DNA of 64,000 bases from Merluccius polli (GCA_030340625.1 JAOPHQ010000585.1:41001-105000); one strand, 5' to 3'. Counted from the stretch's first letter, positions 48,248 to 59,810 are shown. The notes: generated from the sequence alone by a model not told the origin. Numbers and translations are program-made.

Positions 48248-49299
48248 ATGGTGAGTATTTTACACATCTTTACACATACATAGTGTGTACAAATCAATGT
48301 ATAGACTTGTACTTGTAGATTTTGTAGAATTTTAATAATTTCACACATAGGAAATATTGTTATCTTGCCAAGAGTCATTTTTGCTTGCGGTGTCATTTAT
48401 ATTTATAGCCTTTAATCAGAAAAAGAGCTATTGGCAGTAAGGTAGCAGTTAATATGTCTTCAGTTATTTCATTGTTTATTTCATATCAGGGCTTTTTAAA
48501 GCTTTGTAGGTGAACACATCGCACCATGTCCGATATATTGTGATGGAAATACAGTGCCTGGTCCATAGAGGTGAATGGCATTATAACATATGCACAACTG
48601 ACTGTGTCCGCCGTCTTATCTCCTCGTGTTGCTCCTTGAAGTGCGGGTCCAAACGTCTGCGTGGTAGGCCTACTACAGATATGACCCTTGAACCCTACCA
48701 CAGAATTATTTTACTTTCAGGCTCTTTTACTATTGGTCACCACAGATTTTAATATTTGTTTCTCATGTCAGAAATAGTTGCCATTAACCATTATCCTCGC
48801 TGAAAGTCTGCATAAAGAAAGAAAATCTATGGATCAGTGAGTGAAAACTCAGAAATAAATAGATAAAATATCATTGACCTGGGTGATCGGTATGAGAAGA
48901 AGAGGGGTGAAAGAAAAGGGATGTTTTCAACATCCCTTTTTGAAATCCCCGAATGAATGAAAGCATTGTTCTGTGCGGTGTGTGTGTAAATGATAAACCA
49001 AGCATTGTTAAGAGCTGTTTGAGCGAAGTGCAGGGAAGTAGGCAGCATTTTGAGGTAGGCTATAGCCCAGCTGTTGCTGGTGTGCGGCCAGGGCCTGGCG
49101 ATCATCTACCCCAGATAAGAAGGAGCAGAGAGCGGGGAATAAATGGCAGTTTATCGATTAGAGGAGTGGAAGCGATGGACAGAGAGAGTTTGGACGTCAC
49201 AAAGTCCTTTGTGTTCAATCAACACAGCATAAAGATACCATGACGAACATATGCTACTATCTATATAGGCACACGCGTGCATGTGTCGCACACGCGCAT

Positions 49300-49335
<36 letters not shown>

Positions 49336-51304
49336 TTTATTGTTTTACTGTCTTCTCGTGATGACCATGTCTCAACCATCAAACACAGGAGCTTCCTGTT
49401 TCATGACGCTTTACAGCCCTTGGTATACAGTACACTTCCCCCCCACCCCCCTCTCCTAAAGGTTATATTTAAAATTCCCTAGTTAACAAAAGGTCTTTAA
49501 AGGGGCAGTGAACCCAAAACGTTTCTGTTTTTTAAACATGACACACATTATCATCATTTAGAAAAAAGAAACCGGTGTCAAATCCTGTCAAATCCTATGT
49601 TTTTGCCGGTCTCTGCCAACCAGTTGGTGAACGCTGTACTCTGCTCCCAGCTCAGGTCGCGTCCTGTCATCCCCAAGGTTACAACCCACGGCAACTTTGT
49701 GCAACTTTTTTTGTTTTGTTTTTGTATGAGCGATGTAATAAGCGGCCGTGAAAACATCAGCAAGAACAAAGAAGATTTTGGGTTCACTGCCCCTTTAAAT
49801 TTTGAAGATACAGTAACCTCAGACCTCAGGCGTAGGCCTAAGTGACCTTGTTCAAGTCCTTGTTGTCTCCTCCAGTGTATTACAGCTCCAAAACAGCATT
49901 GTCAAAAGAACACACACACACACGTTGAAATGATTTATGAGCATAGAATATGAATTAAAAGGACATTTCTTGTCACCCGTCCTTTCAGAAAGTCTCCAAC
50001 ATGTCCTTCAAGGAGGGGGCGGAGTTTAAGATCCGGGTGAAGCCAAAGGACGACGGAAACTCGTGAGTGAGGGTGAAGTCACGATATAAATAAATGAATG
50101 AACTATGTTTTCATATTATTCATATTTATATTATAGGCTACTAATAATAACAAATATTAGGAGCCTAATAGGCTCAAGGATACTTCTATTTTGTATTAGG
50201 CCTCCGTGTTATTAAATAAAACACACTTGGCCTGACATTTTTCACCATGATAAGCCTATTTGTACCGCAACGCTGTGGCACATGCCCCGTTCACCATGAG
50301 GTTATCGAGCAGGCGACCGTCTGTCTGGCCGTGTCCCCATCGCTGTGTCTCTCCCACTCCCTGCGTAGTTTCGCCATCAACGTCGGTCACGATTCGGAAA
50401 ACATCGCGCTGCACTTCAACCCGCGGTTCGAGGAGAACGCGATCGTCTGCAACTCCCTGTCCGGCGGCTGCTGGGGAGAGGAGCACCGCGAGGGATCGCT
50501 GCCCTTCACGCGCGGGGAGGAGTGCAAGGTGTGTGTGCAGTCAGTGTGTGTGTACAGTGTGTGTGTGCATTGTGTGTGTACGTCGTGTCCATATAGTAGG
50601 GAGACACTACACGGGGCTGGTATACTCGTTTAGTGGATCCTGTTATACAACCGGGCCGATCCAAGGTGTTTGTACTGGGAGTGGCCTGCGGGATATGGGC
50701 TGAGTGATACTCAGGTGGATCATAGTCCAGTAAACACGGCTGTCCATATGCACCCCAGATCCACCATCAGTCTATCTGTACAGTCATTACATGATATTAT
50801 ATGAGATGAGGGTTACATTTATGGGCTCATAAAATGTTCTGAGCGCTGGTCCAGGTGACACCTTTATCTGCCCGTTGTATTATGTGAAGACTTGGTGCTA
50901 TTATTTCTTTGTTTGCTTCTTTCTTCCCTTCCTTTTTTTCTTCCTTTCCTTCCTTCCTTCCTCACCTCCCTCCCCCCCTCCCTCTGTGCCTTGTTCCCTT
51001 TGGTCCTTTGTTAATATTTTTTCTTTTTCTCATTCGCCAACCCCCCCCCCCCCCCCCCCCCCCCGCCTCTCCCCCTCCTTCCTCTCGCCTCTCCCCCTCC
51101 TTCCTCCTTTCCCCTTCCTCCCTCCCTCCCTCCCTCCTTCCCTCCCTCCCTCCTCAGTTCTACCTCTCCTTCAACATGGAGTATTTCTACATCAAGCTGC
51201 CGGACGGTTCCACCATGAGCTTCCCCAACCGCCTCGGAGACGTCAAGTATCAATTCTTCAGCATCAGCGGTGACGCCAGGATCGTCGGCATCAAGATCAA
51301 GTAG
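48248..51304 (+). CDS. lgals2: Prototype galectin (galectin-2-like), 4 exons
   Basis: Exons: 48248-48250 (ATG only), 49989-50062, 50369-50528 and 51158-51304. All junctions are GT-AG with consistent phase, giving 127 residues in one carbohydrate-recognition domain. The sugar-binding residues are all present: H41, N43, R45 (LHFNPRF), V52, N54 (IVCNS), W61, E64 and R66 (CWGEEHRE). There is no signal peptide, as expected for galectins, which are cytosolic and leave cells by a non-classical route. A first exon holding essentially only the start codon, and the NPRF/VCNSL context, fit the galectin-1/2 group; KLPDGSTMSFPNRLG favours galectin-2-like. A poly-A signal AATAAA lies at about 51340. A 300-bp MITE sits in intron 1 and a long pyrimidine tract precedes exon 4. 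Confidence 0.9.
49283..49335. repeat. (CA)n microsatellite in galectin intron 1
   Basis: CACACGCGCATGCACACACA followed by a CA run to about 49333. Confidence 0.93.
49497..49798. mobile_element. TTAA-target MITE in galectin intron 1
   Basis: TTAA at 49497-49500 and 49795-49798. Terminal inverted repeat AAGGGGCAGTGAACCCAAAA at the left and its exact complement at the right. 300 bp, no transposase. The open frames spanning it (60-80 codons on both strands) are fortuitous. Confidence 0.88.
50925..51157. repeat. Polypyrimidine tract ending at the exon 4 acceptor
   Basis: About 230 bp of C/T, including a 22-C run at 51043-51064 and CCTCCCTCCCT repeats, leading directly into CAG|TTCTAC. Confidence 0.93.
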
Positions 51305-51683
51305 CGGCACACCCCTCTATCGCCCCCCAAGTTTCATTAATAAAGACTTTATATGTGTATTCCTGTCCTGAGGCGGTGTCTTACTGTCTCGTTACCAGAG
51401 GTAGCACACTATACACAGCAACTCACTATGGTACGAAACTGTGCAAATGGGAATAAATACCACTCTTATTCTTACTCTATTATTTATGCACGTTGGAGAC
51501 CCGAGCTAATGCTATATAGACTAGAGCAGCACAGAGTAGAGAGGAGGATTTCTGAGTGTGGTGAGATGAGGTCCATATCTCTGCAGCGGTAATTTACAGG
51601 AGGACTCAAAGAGGCCTGACTCGAGACTGAGGAATGTACCACTAATCAACTACATTCCCTGGAAGAAGGTGATTGGAAGCGTG

Positions 51684-51703
51684 TGTGTGTGTGTGCACGC
51701 GTT

Positions 51704-51756
<53 letters not shown>

Positions 51757-51770
51757 ATGTGTGTGTGTGC
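51684..51770. repeat. (TG)n microsatellite
   Basis: TG-rich tract with short interruptions. Confidence 0.95.
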
Positions 51771-51814
51771 GAGTGGCCCTGTGTCAGTGGCCATGTGACC
51801 GAGTGTGTGTGTCA

Positions 51815-51920
51815 AGTCAAGTTTATTCGAAAAGCTCTTTTACATTTACTCCACTGCCCGAACCAAAAGGGTTTTACAGGCCGACATTCGTTATAGCGCT
51901 CCGACCCCCGAAGTCCTCAC
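51815..51920. mobile_element. Interspersed-repeat fragment (GTCAAGTTTATTC type)
   Basis: CAAGTCAAGTTTATTCGAAA then AGCTCTTTTAC resembles the end of a common fish interspersed repeat that starts TCAAGTTTATTTGTATAGC. Fragment only. Confidence 0.4.
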
Positions 51921-52263
51921 ACAACAATGTTCACACGCAAAAAACACACAGGCATCACACACAACCTTTCGTTTGAGGTTTTGACTTGCAAGTCTGTGTT
52001 CATAAAAATAGAATCCACATCATATAATAAAGTAAATAAGTATTAGGAAGCTAATAACAATTAAAGTAAAAAAAAAAAAGCACCAGAGGTTCAACTAAAT
52101 GACATTGAATCCACTATTTCCACTATCTGTGTCAACTCAGCTTATACAACACCGGTCTCAAATCCCTAATATGTTGTCTAATATGTACTTTACCTTAACC
52201 TTGCTGAAAGTTAGCAAGACTAAATCCAACTGACACACTTTCGGTAACTCACTTTGCGTTACA

Positions 52264-52362
52264 TTATGCATATTATTATTATTATGATTATTATGATTAT
52301 TATTATGATTATGATTATTATTATCAGTATTATTGTCAGTATTATTATCAGTATTTAGTCCT
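52264..52362. repeat. (ATT/ATG)n tract
   Basis: Imperfect ATTATTATTATGATTATTAT run. Confidence 0.9.
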
Positions 52363-52471
52363 TTTGTAGATGCTTTTATCAATCAATTAATTAAGGAGCA
52401 GGTAGGGGGTTAAGGCAAGGGCAGCAAGGCCTTACAGATAACCTCTTGGTCATCATAATCCTGATTGGTTA

Positions 52472-52503
52472 ATAATAATAATAATAATAACAACAATAAT
52501 AAC

Positions 52504-52551
<48 letters not shown>

Positions 52552-52552
52552 T
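52472..52552. repeat. (AAT)n microsatellite
   Basis: Imperfect then pure AAT units. Confidence 0.95.
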
Positions 52553-52915
52553 AGCCATGCCAATTTGCATGCATATTAGTGTGGAACCCCTCAGTAAATT
52601 TTCAATTTCCAAGGGACGTCAATTGGATAGACCTACAGCCAATCAGAGCAACGAAACGTGTGACGGAAATTAAACTTTAACCAAATCCTGGCGGGAGTAA
52701 GGCAAACACATCTTTCTTATCAAGTGCAGTTGTTTGTTCTTAAATACACCGTCCAGTTTGTTTAATACTGTCGCCATGGCGGATTCACATCAGCGGCAGC
52801 CATCTTGGTTGTTTCCTCTGTACAGTCATTGTAAATCAAATCCGCCCCAGAGCAAATAAAACATGAGCTCGCAGATTTGTCCGGTTCCCATAGGCTAGAA
52901 TAACCGGCCTCGCTG
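52553..52915. other. Spacer at the 3' end of the GPCR gene
   Basis: Contains AGCCAATCAGAGCAACGAAA and GCCATGGCGG words that look repeat-derived; no gene seen. Confidence 0.4.
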
Positions 52916-52917
52916 GG

Positions 52918-54024
52918 TCATTCGCAGGAGGCTCCTCGCAGGGCCACGCAGGGCGTGCTGGAGCCCGTGGCCGCCCCCTTCTGGGCCAGGTAGTCCTTGT
53001 AGTTGCGCGTCAGCAGGGTATACAGCAGCGGGTTGACGCAGCTGTTGCCGTACGTCAGGCACGTGACGAAGAAGTTGACGTAGTTGTGCGCCGCGGCCGA
53101 CAGTGCCCTGAGGCTCTCGGGCGAGAAGAGCTTGACCAGCTGCCACACCCAGAAGGGCAGGAAGCAGGCCCAGTACGCCACCACGATGGAGAAGATCATG
53201 GTGGCCACCTTCTGCTTGAGGCCCCTCCTGCGCGCCGAGCGCCCGCCTCCGCCTCCGCCGCCGCCGCCGCTGCTGCTGCCCCCCCCCAGGCTGGCCTGCG
53301 CTGCCCAGTAGTGTCTGGCGAGGCCCGCGTACAGCGCCACCATCAGCAGCCCCGGCACCAGCACGCTGGTCAGGAACATGACGGTCAGGTACGCCTTGAA
53401 GGCCTCAGGCGTCCAGGTGGGGAAGCAGATCCGCTTGACGGCGCCGCCGGCGTTGGCCTTGCCGCCCTGGTGCTGCCGGATCATCACCATCATGGGCAGC
53501 GTGAGCACCACGGCCGCCACCCAGATGAAGGCGGCCGCCAGCTTGCGCCCGCGGGCCAGGGAGCGCCGGGCGCTGAAGGGGCGCGCCACGGCGCGGTAGC
53601 GCTCCAGCGTCATGGCGACCAGCACAAAGACGCTGGCGTGCATGGTGAGCAGGTCCAGGCTGAGCAGGACGCGGCAGCCCGCCTCGCCGAACAGCCAGTC
53701 GTGGGCGAAGTAGGTGCACACCACGAAGGGGATGGTGGACAGGTAGAGCAGGTCGGCCAGCGCCAGGTTCAGGATGTACACGTACATGGACCCCGTGCGC
53801 CGCAGCGCCGCCGAGCGCATGATGAACAGCGTGTAGGCGTTTCCCGCCACGCCCAGGGCGCACATGGTCAGCAGCGTGGCGCCCAGGAGCGACGTCACCC
53901 AAAGGCCTCCTCCGCCGCCGCCGCCAGACGAAGACCCAGAACCTCCCCCGGCCCCGCCCCCAGACCCCGGGCTCGGGATTAGACCCACCTGGGGGTTGGC
54001 GGTGGCGTTGGGGGTGCAGTTCAT
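52918..54024 (-). CDS. uts2r: Urotensin-II-receptor-like GPCR, single exon
   Basis: An intronless 368-residue class A receptor. The N-terminus has N-glycosylation sites at N2 and N6 and a Ser/Gly-rich stretch. TM1 has GNAYTL; TM2 has NLALADLLYL; the TM3/ECL2 cysteines lie in GCRVLLSLDLL and ICFPTW. The E/DRY motif is ERY. TM6/ECL3 contains WACFLPFWVWQL and TM7 has TCLTYGNSCVNPLLYTLL then TRNYKDYL. These TM6-TM7 blocks are hallmarks of urotensin II receptors, which couple to Gq/calcium; which of the several fish paralogues this is cannot be told by eye. ICL3 has an unusual run of nine glycines flanked by Ser (GGGSSSGGG), encoded by GC-rich triplets, and the N-terminus has a similar run of seven. 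The start at 54024 is the first in-frame ATG of the open frame. Confidence 0.9.
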   Translation of the reverse strand: MNCTPNATANPQVGLIPSPGSGGGAGGGSGSSSGGGGGGGLWVTSLLGATLLTMCALGVAGNAYTLFIMRSAALRRTGSMYVYILNLALADLLYLSTIPFVVCTYFAHDWLFGEAGCRVLLSLDLLTMHASVFVLVAMTLERYRAVARPFSARRSLARGRKLAAAFIWVAAVVLTLPMMVMIRQHQGGKANAGGAVKRICFPTWTPEAFKAYLTVMFLTSVLVPGLLMVALYAGLARHYWAAQASLGGGSSSGGGGGGGGGRSARRRGLKQKVATMIFSIVVAYWACFLPFWVWQLVKLFSPESLRALSAAAHNYVNFFVTCLTYGNSCVNPLLYTLLTRNYKDYLAQKGAATGSSTPCVALRGASCE

Positions 54025-54840
54025 CGCGGGTCGGGCGTCATCGCTCGGACGGCGGATGTTCGGCTCCGACGACGACTAGAACCAGCTGCTCATCTTGAAT
54101 CGCCTCTCGATGGACGACGGACACGCTTCAATGAAAGCACAGGAAAAACCTCCCGTCCGCTGCAGGCCTGATCCTCATACTGTCCATCAATCCATGGGTT
54201 ATAGGGTGCGGTGCAGGTGGACACGCCAGGCAGCTGCCATTCAGAAACCGACCAGAAGAGGAAAAATAAATCCTGTTGAATTAAGATACGAGCATATCAG
54301 CCCTCCTTTAGTACGGGATTCATGGGATATTTAGTCACTGAGCGCTTAGGAGCGCATAGGAGATGAGTTAGCAAGGCAGAGCAGAGATCTGGAAGCAACA
54401 GTTGGGAGGTTCAGACGTCGCCAGTGCAAACAATGCCTCATCAGACTAAAAGAAAAAAAACTCAAACCAAAAACCCTCCTTTCTCCTTCTCTTTTCTGGA
54501 AATGTCTTCTTCTCCTTCTCCTTCTCCTTCACTGTCTGCTGGGGTGGAGATGGTGGCGGTGCTGTGATGTTACAGATCCCTGTACCTCCACCGTGTCCAA
54601 AACAAACCCAAATCAACCACAATCCCTTCCTCCGCAAGCCGCAGAACAGGAGGAGCTCACGGGGGAGCTACCGAAAACCATTCGAAAAGCGCAGACACAC
54701 AAGCATCAGCGCCTTAGTCCGACTATCTCCGCAAACATCTAGAAACTTCTAGTGACCTCCGTTCGCAGGTCTCCTCTTGTCTGATGAAGTCTTTCTGTTA
54801 TCTCTGTTCGCTGGAGGTCCGGTAATGTACAGTACATCTC
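54025..54840. other. Upstream of the GPCR gene, no gene
   Basis: Presumed 5'UTR/promoter of the receptor on minus; short open frames only. A TTCTCCTTCTCCTTCTCC repeat lies at 54508-54532. Confidence 0.4.
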
Positions 54841-54855
54841 ATTTTCTTTCTTCCT

Positions 54856-54915
54856 CTCTCTCTCTCTCTCTCTCTCGCTCACTCTGTGTCTCTTCGTCCA
54901 CCCCCTCCCTCTCTC
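54856..54915. repeat. (CT)n tract
   Basis: CTCTCTCTCTCTCTCTCT followed by CT-rich sequence. Confidence 0.9.
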
Positions 54916-55104
54916 TCCCCTATGTGAAAGCTAGCAGGACCCTACAGATTTACGAGGTATTTCTCTTGGCTCCTGAGGACCGCCTCCGATCACTAAGGTG
55001 TTGTTTTAGTCACCCTCTCACCATTGGCATTCAGTGTATACAATATCATATTACTTCGCTTGCATACACCATGTGTGTGGAAAACCATTTTACTATTGCT
55101 CTAA

Positions 55105-55292
55105 TATTTGTGATTTAGCGAGCGCTTTTATCCAAAGGGACTTGCAGTGAGTGGATTTAGGTCATTAAGACGGAGCAGTTAGGGCTTAGGAGTCATCTCG
55201 CTCAAGGATGCGGACATTGAGTTTCAAACCTGGAACCCTTTGGCTGGGAGTGGAACAGCATAACACTATAATGCTCCCTCAATATCCTGCCC
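55105..55292 (-). mobile_element. V-SINE-type SINE, near full length
   Basis: On minus: a tRNA-like head (TAGTGTTATGCTGTTCCACT, then CCCAGCCAAAGGGTTCCAGG and a B-box-like TTTGAAAC), a core containing CTTAATGACCTAAAT, and a tail TCCCTTTGGATAAAAGCGCT followed by CGCTAAAT. Head, core and LINE-related tail in this order define the V-SINE superfamily of fishes. Confidence 0.75.
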
Positions 55293-55985
55293 AATATCCT
55301 GGATTAGGGTTGGACTCCCACCCGGGCTAAGAATCAGGAATCGGTTGCTAAATGACCTGAATCTCAGCGCACTGGTCTCACTGGATGCATTCAAAGTCAT
55401 TTTAAATGACTTGGAGGCAGGATAACCTGGATGGAGATGTTTGGACAGATCCACTCTGCCCCCATTTGATCCCTGATGTTGATGACTTGTGGCGAATACT
55501 TTGTGATATTTTATGAGTCTGTAATGTATTCTTTTATTTTCATGTGCCAGGACGCTCTTGTAAAAGAGATTTCTAATCTCAGTGAGACTTTTCCTGGTTA
55601 AATAAAAAAAAAGGCACTCATATAATATATACTCATATACAGGGGCGAGGCTAGCCCATTTTTAGGGGTGCTGAAGCACCCCTAAAAACAGGCTCAGCAC
55701 CCCTAAAACTTGGGTAAGAAATGTTATTCTAAAAATGGTGTTTGTCTTTGACAGGGTTAAATAATGTCCAAAACATACTCCGTAGTTTGTGGTTTAAAAT
55801 GTATATGTTATCTTCTCACCCCTCCTTCTCCTCTGCACCGCTCCGCAGCCCGACCGGCGTCCAGCGCCACTCACGCAGAGTGAGATCTGTTTAGTTGTAC
55901 TGTTGTGAATCAACTAAGTAAGTGCTCCAAAGCTGTGTCTCACACTTCTTTCCTTTTACCGAGAGTTGTTCCGATTCCGATACCA

Positions 55986-56296
55986 CAACGCCGGCTCTAG
56001 CTAAGTTGGCGGCCTAGGCAAGTTTGTCGACCGGGGGGGGGGGGGGGGGTGGTAGTGCGCGATTGTCAACGGGGGGGGGGGGGGGGGGGAGGGGGGGGGG
56101 GGGGGTGGTTAGTGCGCAATTGTCAATGGGGGTTGTCAATGGGGGGGGAGCGTGGTAGTGCGCGATTGTCAACGGGGGGGGGGGGGGGGTGGGGGGGCGT
56201 CGGACCTACGGGCGCCCAAGGGTGCCTCACGGCGCCCCCTGGATGTGCGGCGCCCTTAGCATTTGCCTATACCGCCTATGCCACGGGCCGGCCCTG
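55986..56296. mobile_element. Nested hAT-like element with 8-bp TSD
   Basis: CGATACCA at 55978-55985 is repeated at 56297-56304. Left end CAACGCCGGCTCTAGC; right end complemented CAGGGCCGGCCCGTGGC. The interior is dominated by G homopolymers (56033-56049, 56071-56105, 56174-56197). The 311-bp element inserted into the larger hAT after it. Confidence 0.85.
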
Positions 56297-56527
56297 CGAT
56301 ACCATATCGGTGAGTGCTGGAGTCCAGGCACCGTTTACCAGTTAGCTCTGTTAGCCCGGTTAGCTCCGTTAGCGCCATTAGCGCGGCTACAGTCAAACTG
56401 GAGTCCACGGGCGGTGCGTGATCGTAACACACCCCGGACCGACGACCGACGTGGGGGGGGGGGGGGGGTTGGGGTTATTTTTTATTTACAATACAATAAA
56501 AAAATATATATTTACAATAAAAAATTA

Positions 56528-57195
56528 CAATTTACGTAATGTACGTAATTTACGTACTTTATTTACGTTATTTACGTAAGTTATTTACGTAATTTACGTA
56601 AGTTACATTATTTACGTAATTTGCGTAAGTTACGTTATTTACGTAACTTACGTAAGTTACGTAAATAACTTACGTAATTTGCGTAAGTTACGTTATTTAC
56701 GTAAGTTACGTAAATAACTTACGTAATTAACTTAATAATTTGCGTAAATTACGTAAATAACGTAACTTACGCAAATTACGTAAGTTACACAATTAACGCA
56801 AATTATTAAGTTAATTACGTAAGTTATTTACGTAACTTACGTAACTTATGTAAATTACGTAAATAACTTACGTAATTAACTTAATAATTTGCGTAAATTG
56901 CGTAACTTACGCAATTTAAATTACGTAAATAACTTACGTAATTTGCGTAAGTTACGTAAATTACGCAAATTACGTAATTTACGCAATTTACGTAAATTAC
57001 GTAAATAACGTAACTTACGTAATTTACGTAAATTACGTAACTTACGCAAATTACGTAAGTTATTTACGTAATTTACGTGTTATGTTATTTACGTAAATTA
57101 CGTAAATAACTTACGTAATTTGCGTAAGTTACGTAAATTACCCAAATTACGCAAATAACTTACGTAAATTACGTAAATAAAGTACGTAAATTGTG
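56528..57195. repeat. Array of TTACGTAA palindromes
   Basis: About 660 bp built from words such as TTACGTAA, TTTACGTAA, CTTACGTAAG and TTGCGTAA, spaced irregularly at about 8-12 bp. There are several tens of ACGTA cores and almost no other sequence. Larger inverted segments pair across the array (56740-56790 with 56795-56850). Confidence 0.95.
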
Positions 57196-57496
57196 TTCTT
57201 GAGAATAGAAAATGTTTGGAGTTTGAACACCATCTGCTTCCTCTGCAATAACATGCGTATCTCTCAATCAATATGTCAAATACATCGATTTCAGGTATAC
57301 GAGGACATTTGTTACTCTGGCCCACTCCCAAGGAGTGCAAATACCCCTCATCATTTTAGGGTCTCTTTAATTGAGTTCTGATCAATAGTGGGCTCTGTGT
57401 TGTTGTAAGACCCTGTAGTTACAATAAGTCAATAGTAACGCATGACAAACGACAAGGAGAAAAACTGGAAAATTAAGAAGGAAAAACAAAGAACAC

Positions 57497-57497
<1 letters not shown>

Positions 57498-57540
<43 letters not shown>
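57498..57540. repeat. (GAT)n microsatellite
   Basis: About 14 GAT units. Confidence 0.97.
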
Positions 57541-57541
<1 letters not shown>

Positions 57542-58113
57542 GCGCAATCCATACTTTAAAAGCACTAATTGGTAGCCTGGTTGGGAGAAATGAGCAGGAA
57601 TGTTAAATAGGTTACCCCATTATCTAACCATAATGTTTACCTGTCTCCCTCTCTGTGTCTCGGTGGGGTGTGTGGTTAGTGTCCTAGACCTGGCTGAGCA
57701 GCAGAGGGTCAAGAGGGTCAAGATCCACAGTAAACATTTTGATAAATATACAGAATACATCTAATATACGCATGCCTTGTCTTATATTATATTTCATAAA
57801 ATGGAAACATGAAGCCCTGCCAGTGGTGCAGCGTTTGGACCAGAGTGAAAACAAACGAAACGACACATCACTGTATACCACCAGTATGTGTGAAAACACT
57901 CACTGTGGCTTTTTAAATTAATTGTTATTTATTCATAGATTTATATCTGTTATTTTTCAGTTGTCTGACTATCAAACCAGACAATAAAATAAAGTTGAAT
58001 GTTTTTCTTTTGCTGTATTCATTCATGTTTTACAGAGGATTTAACCTGAACCAGGCTTTGCAACAATAATAATCACATCACATTCATGGGGGGTATATAC
58101 TAACTCCTAGCGT

Positions 58114-58117
<4 letters not shown>

Positions 58118-58192
<75 letters not shown>
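58118..58192. repeat. (TG)n microsatellite
   Basis: About 37 TG units near the right end of the hAT element. Confidence 0.97.
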
Positions 58193-58196
<4 letters not shown>

Positions 58197-58479
58197 ATAG
58201 TTATTTTTCAATAGACATATTTTTTGTTTTTGTGTGAAAAAAGGGTGGGTGGTGGCAGTGGGGCTCATTGGGTGCTCAGCAGCCCTAAAGCTCTGACCCT
58301 AGAATCGCCCCTGCTCATATATAAAAGACACTTTGGGTAGCAGTCCTCCAAATAGAAATACAAACCATGTGCTCCGATTCCAATGGCTCTGCACCATTGT
58401 TTTTACTAACTAACACAAGGATATCTACTGTAGTAGGGGATAGCTACTGAAATTGAGATTGTTTTGGTTGTTCTCAGCC

Positions 58480-58530
58480 TCACTCGTAAGTCTCTTTGGA
58501 CAGTGTCTGCTAAATGACTAAATGCAAATG
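58480..58530. mobile_element. V-SINE-type tail fragment
   Basis: CTCGTAAGTCTCTTTGGACA then GTGTCTGCTAAATGACTAAA matches the tail of V-SINE/HE1-type elements (CGCTTTGGATAAAAGCGTCTG consensus style). Confidence 0.6.
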
Positions 58531-58827
58531 GCAGACATAATACATACCAGTCAACCCTCACATTTGTCCTTTCAATCTCCCATATTTTTAACCTTTCTTG
58601 TAAAAGATATAAACCATTTAATAACCACCTAATTGTAGTCACTTAATGTAGGAACTAGTTTCATTCTCTGTGTCTACCCTTATCTAAATGTAAGGGGTAT
58701 GTGGGACGGCTTGGGGCGGGACGCCGGAAAATGTCCCAATGACCAAATGAATCTGAATGAGGAAATTCTACAGTCTTATAGGAATTACAAAGAAAAAGGG
58801 CCATAACTGAAATGCCATATAGATAGT

Positions 58828-59810
58828 TTTATTAAAAATGATATTGGAAAGACACAAAACAGTTAGCAAGAATGTGGATTTAAAATCCCTGAAAAGGGTT
58901 TAAAACACTTGGCACGTTCATTTGAGATGTCATATTTCTGATTTTCCACCAGAAGGTGATGCTGTTGGACCAACTATACTTTATCTGCCTCAAGAAAGTT
59001 CATATTTTCATACAATTTATAATACCCCCGAAATATCCACCATAACTAGTGTGGCTACAATACATGGATTAAAAAAAACAACTAAAACATCAACTTTAAA
59101 ATAAAAATGAAAATGATAAAAATTAAATGATATATCACACACCGAATTCACATTTAACTTGCATACAAAATTCATCGGTAGTGTAGTGTCTGTAGACACC
59201 GCCCCACATTCGCCGTAACCTTTAGATGTGTGGTTCCCAACCAGGGGGACACGTACCCCGCAGGGCACCTGAGCAGGCTCCAGGGGACATTCATATTTGT
59301 TGAATTTGTTAAATATTCTACATGTTGAATGTTGCTGATCAATTAAATCCAGCAATAGAAAAGTACCCCTCAGCATCTTCCATTTTAAACGCCTCTAGGC
59401 CACTACAATATGAATCAAGATGCTAAGTGATAACAGTATAACCTCCAAGTCCAAAAGGAAAAGGTTTCTTGCCTAGCGGTGTGGATGAAGACCTGCGCCG
59501 TGCTGCTGGGGCTGCGGGGGTACAGGAGACTAAAAGGTTGGGGAACACTCGGTTGGACTCGAGAGGACACAGACACGACATGACAACTAAAACAAGGTGT
59601 AGGAGCGACGGAGGACGACCCATGGCCCGGTGTAGCGTTTCTGCTGCTGTTGCTCTGAGAGATGGTTACCTGGTCGTCACCCTGCGTCTTATACTTGGAA
59701 CCTAGCAACAGACCTAGCAACGATGCCGCCCTGGTGATTAGATGATGTCACTCTCGTCTGAGTTAGCGTTGGTGATGAAGCGGTGGCTGTGGATCGGTCG
59801 GCCGCATCCA
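58828..59810 (-). other. adap1: Probable adap1 3'UTR
   Basis: Downstream of the adap1 stop on minus. A TTTATT at about 58828 gives AATAAA on the gene strand. The extent is inferred; the segment includes a GTGGTTCCCAACCAGGGGG-type repeat fragment near 59230. Confidence 0.4.

Larger units (their letters stand above)
55640..58313. mobile_element. hAT DNA transposon with 8-bp TSD
   Basis: CTCATATA at 55632-55639 is repeated at 58314-58321. The left end is CAGGGGCGAGGCTAG; the right end, complemented, is CAGGGGCGATTCTAG. Both continue into TTTAGGG(G/C)TGCTGA-GCACCC. No intact hAT transposase (DDE/BED) is seen. The interior holds a second hAT-like element, G homopolymers, the TTACGTAA array, a (GAT)n and a (TG)n, so this copy is non-autonomous and heavily expanded. 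Confidence 0.9.

Noticed and set aside
53086..53982. 298-codon plus-strand frame over the GPCR gene
   Set aside because: GC-rich antisense shadow of the receptor; Gln/His/Arg-rich with no domain.
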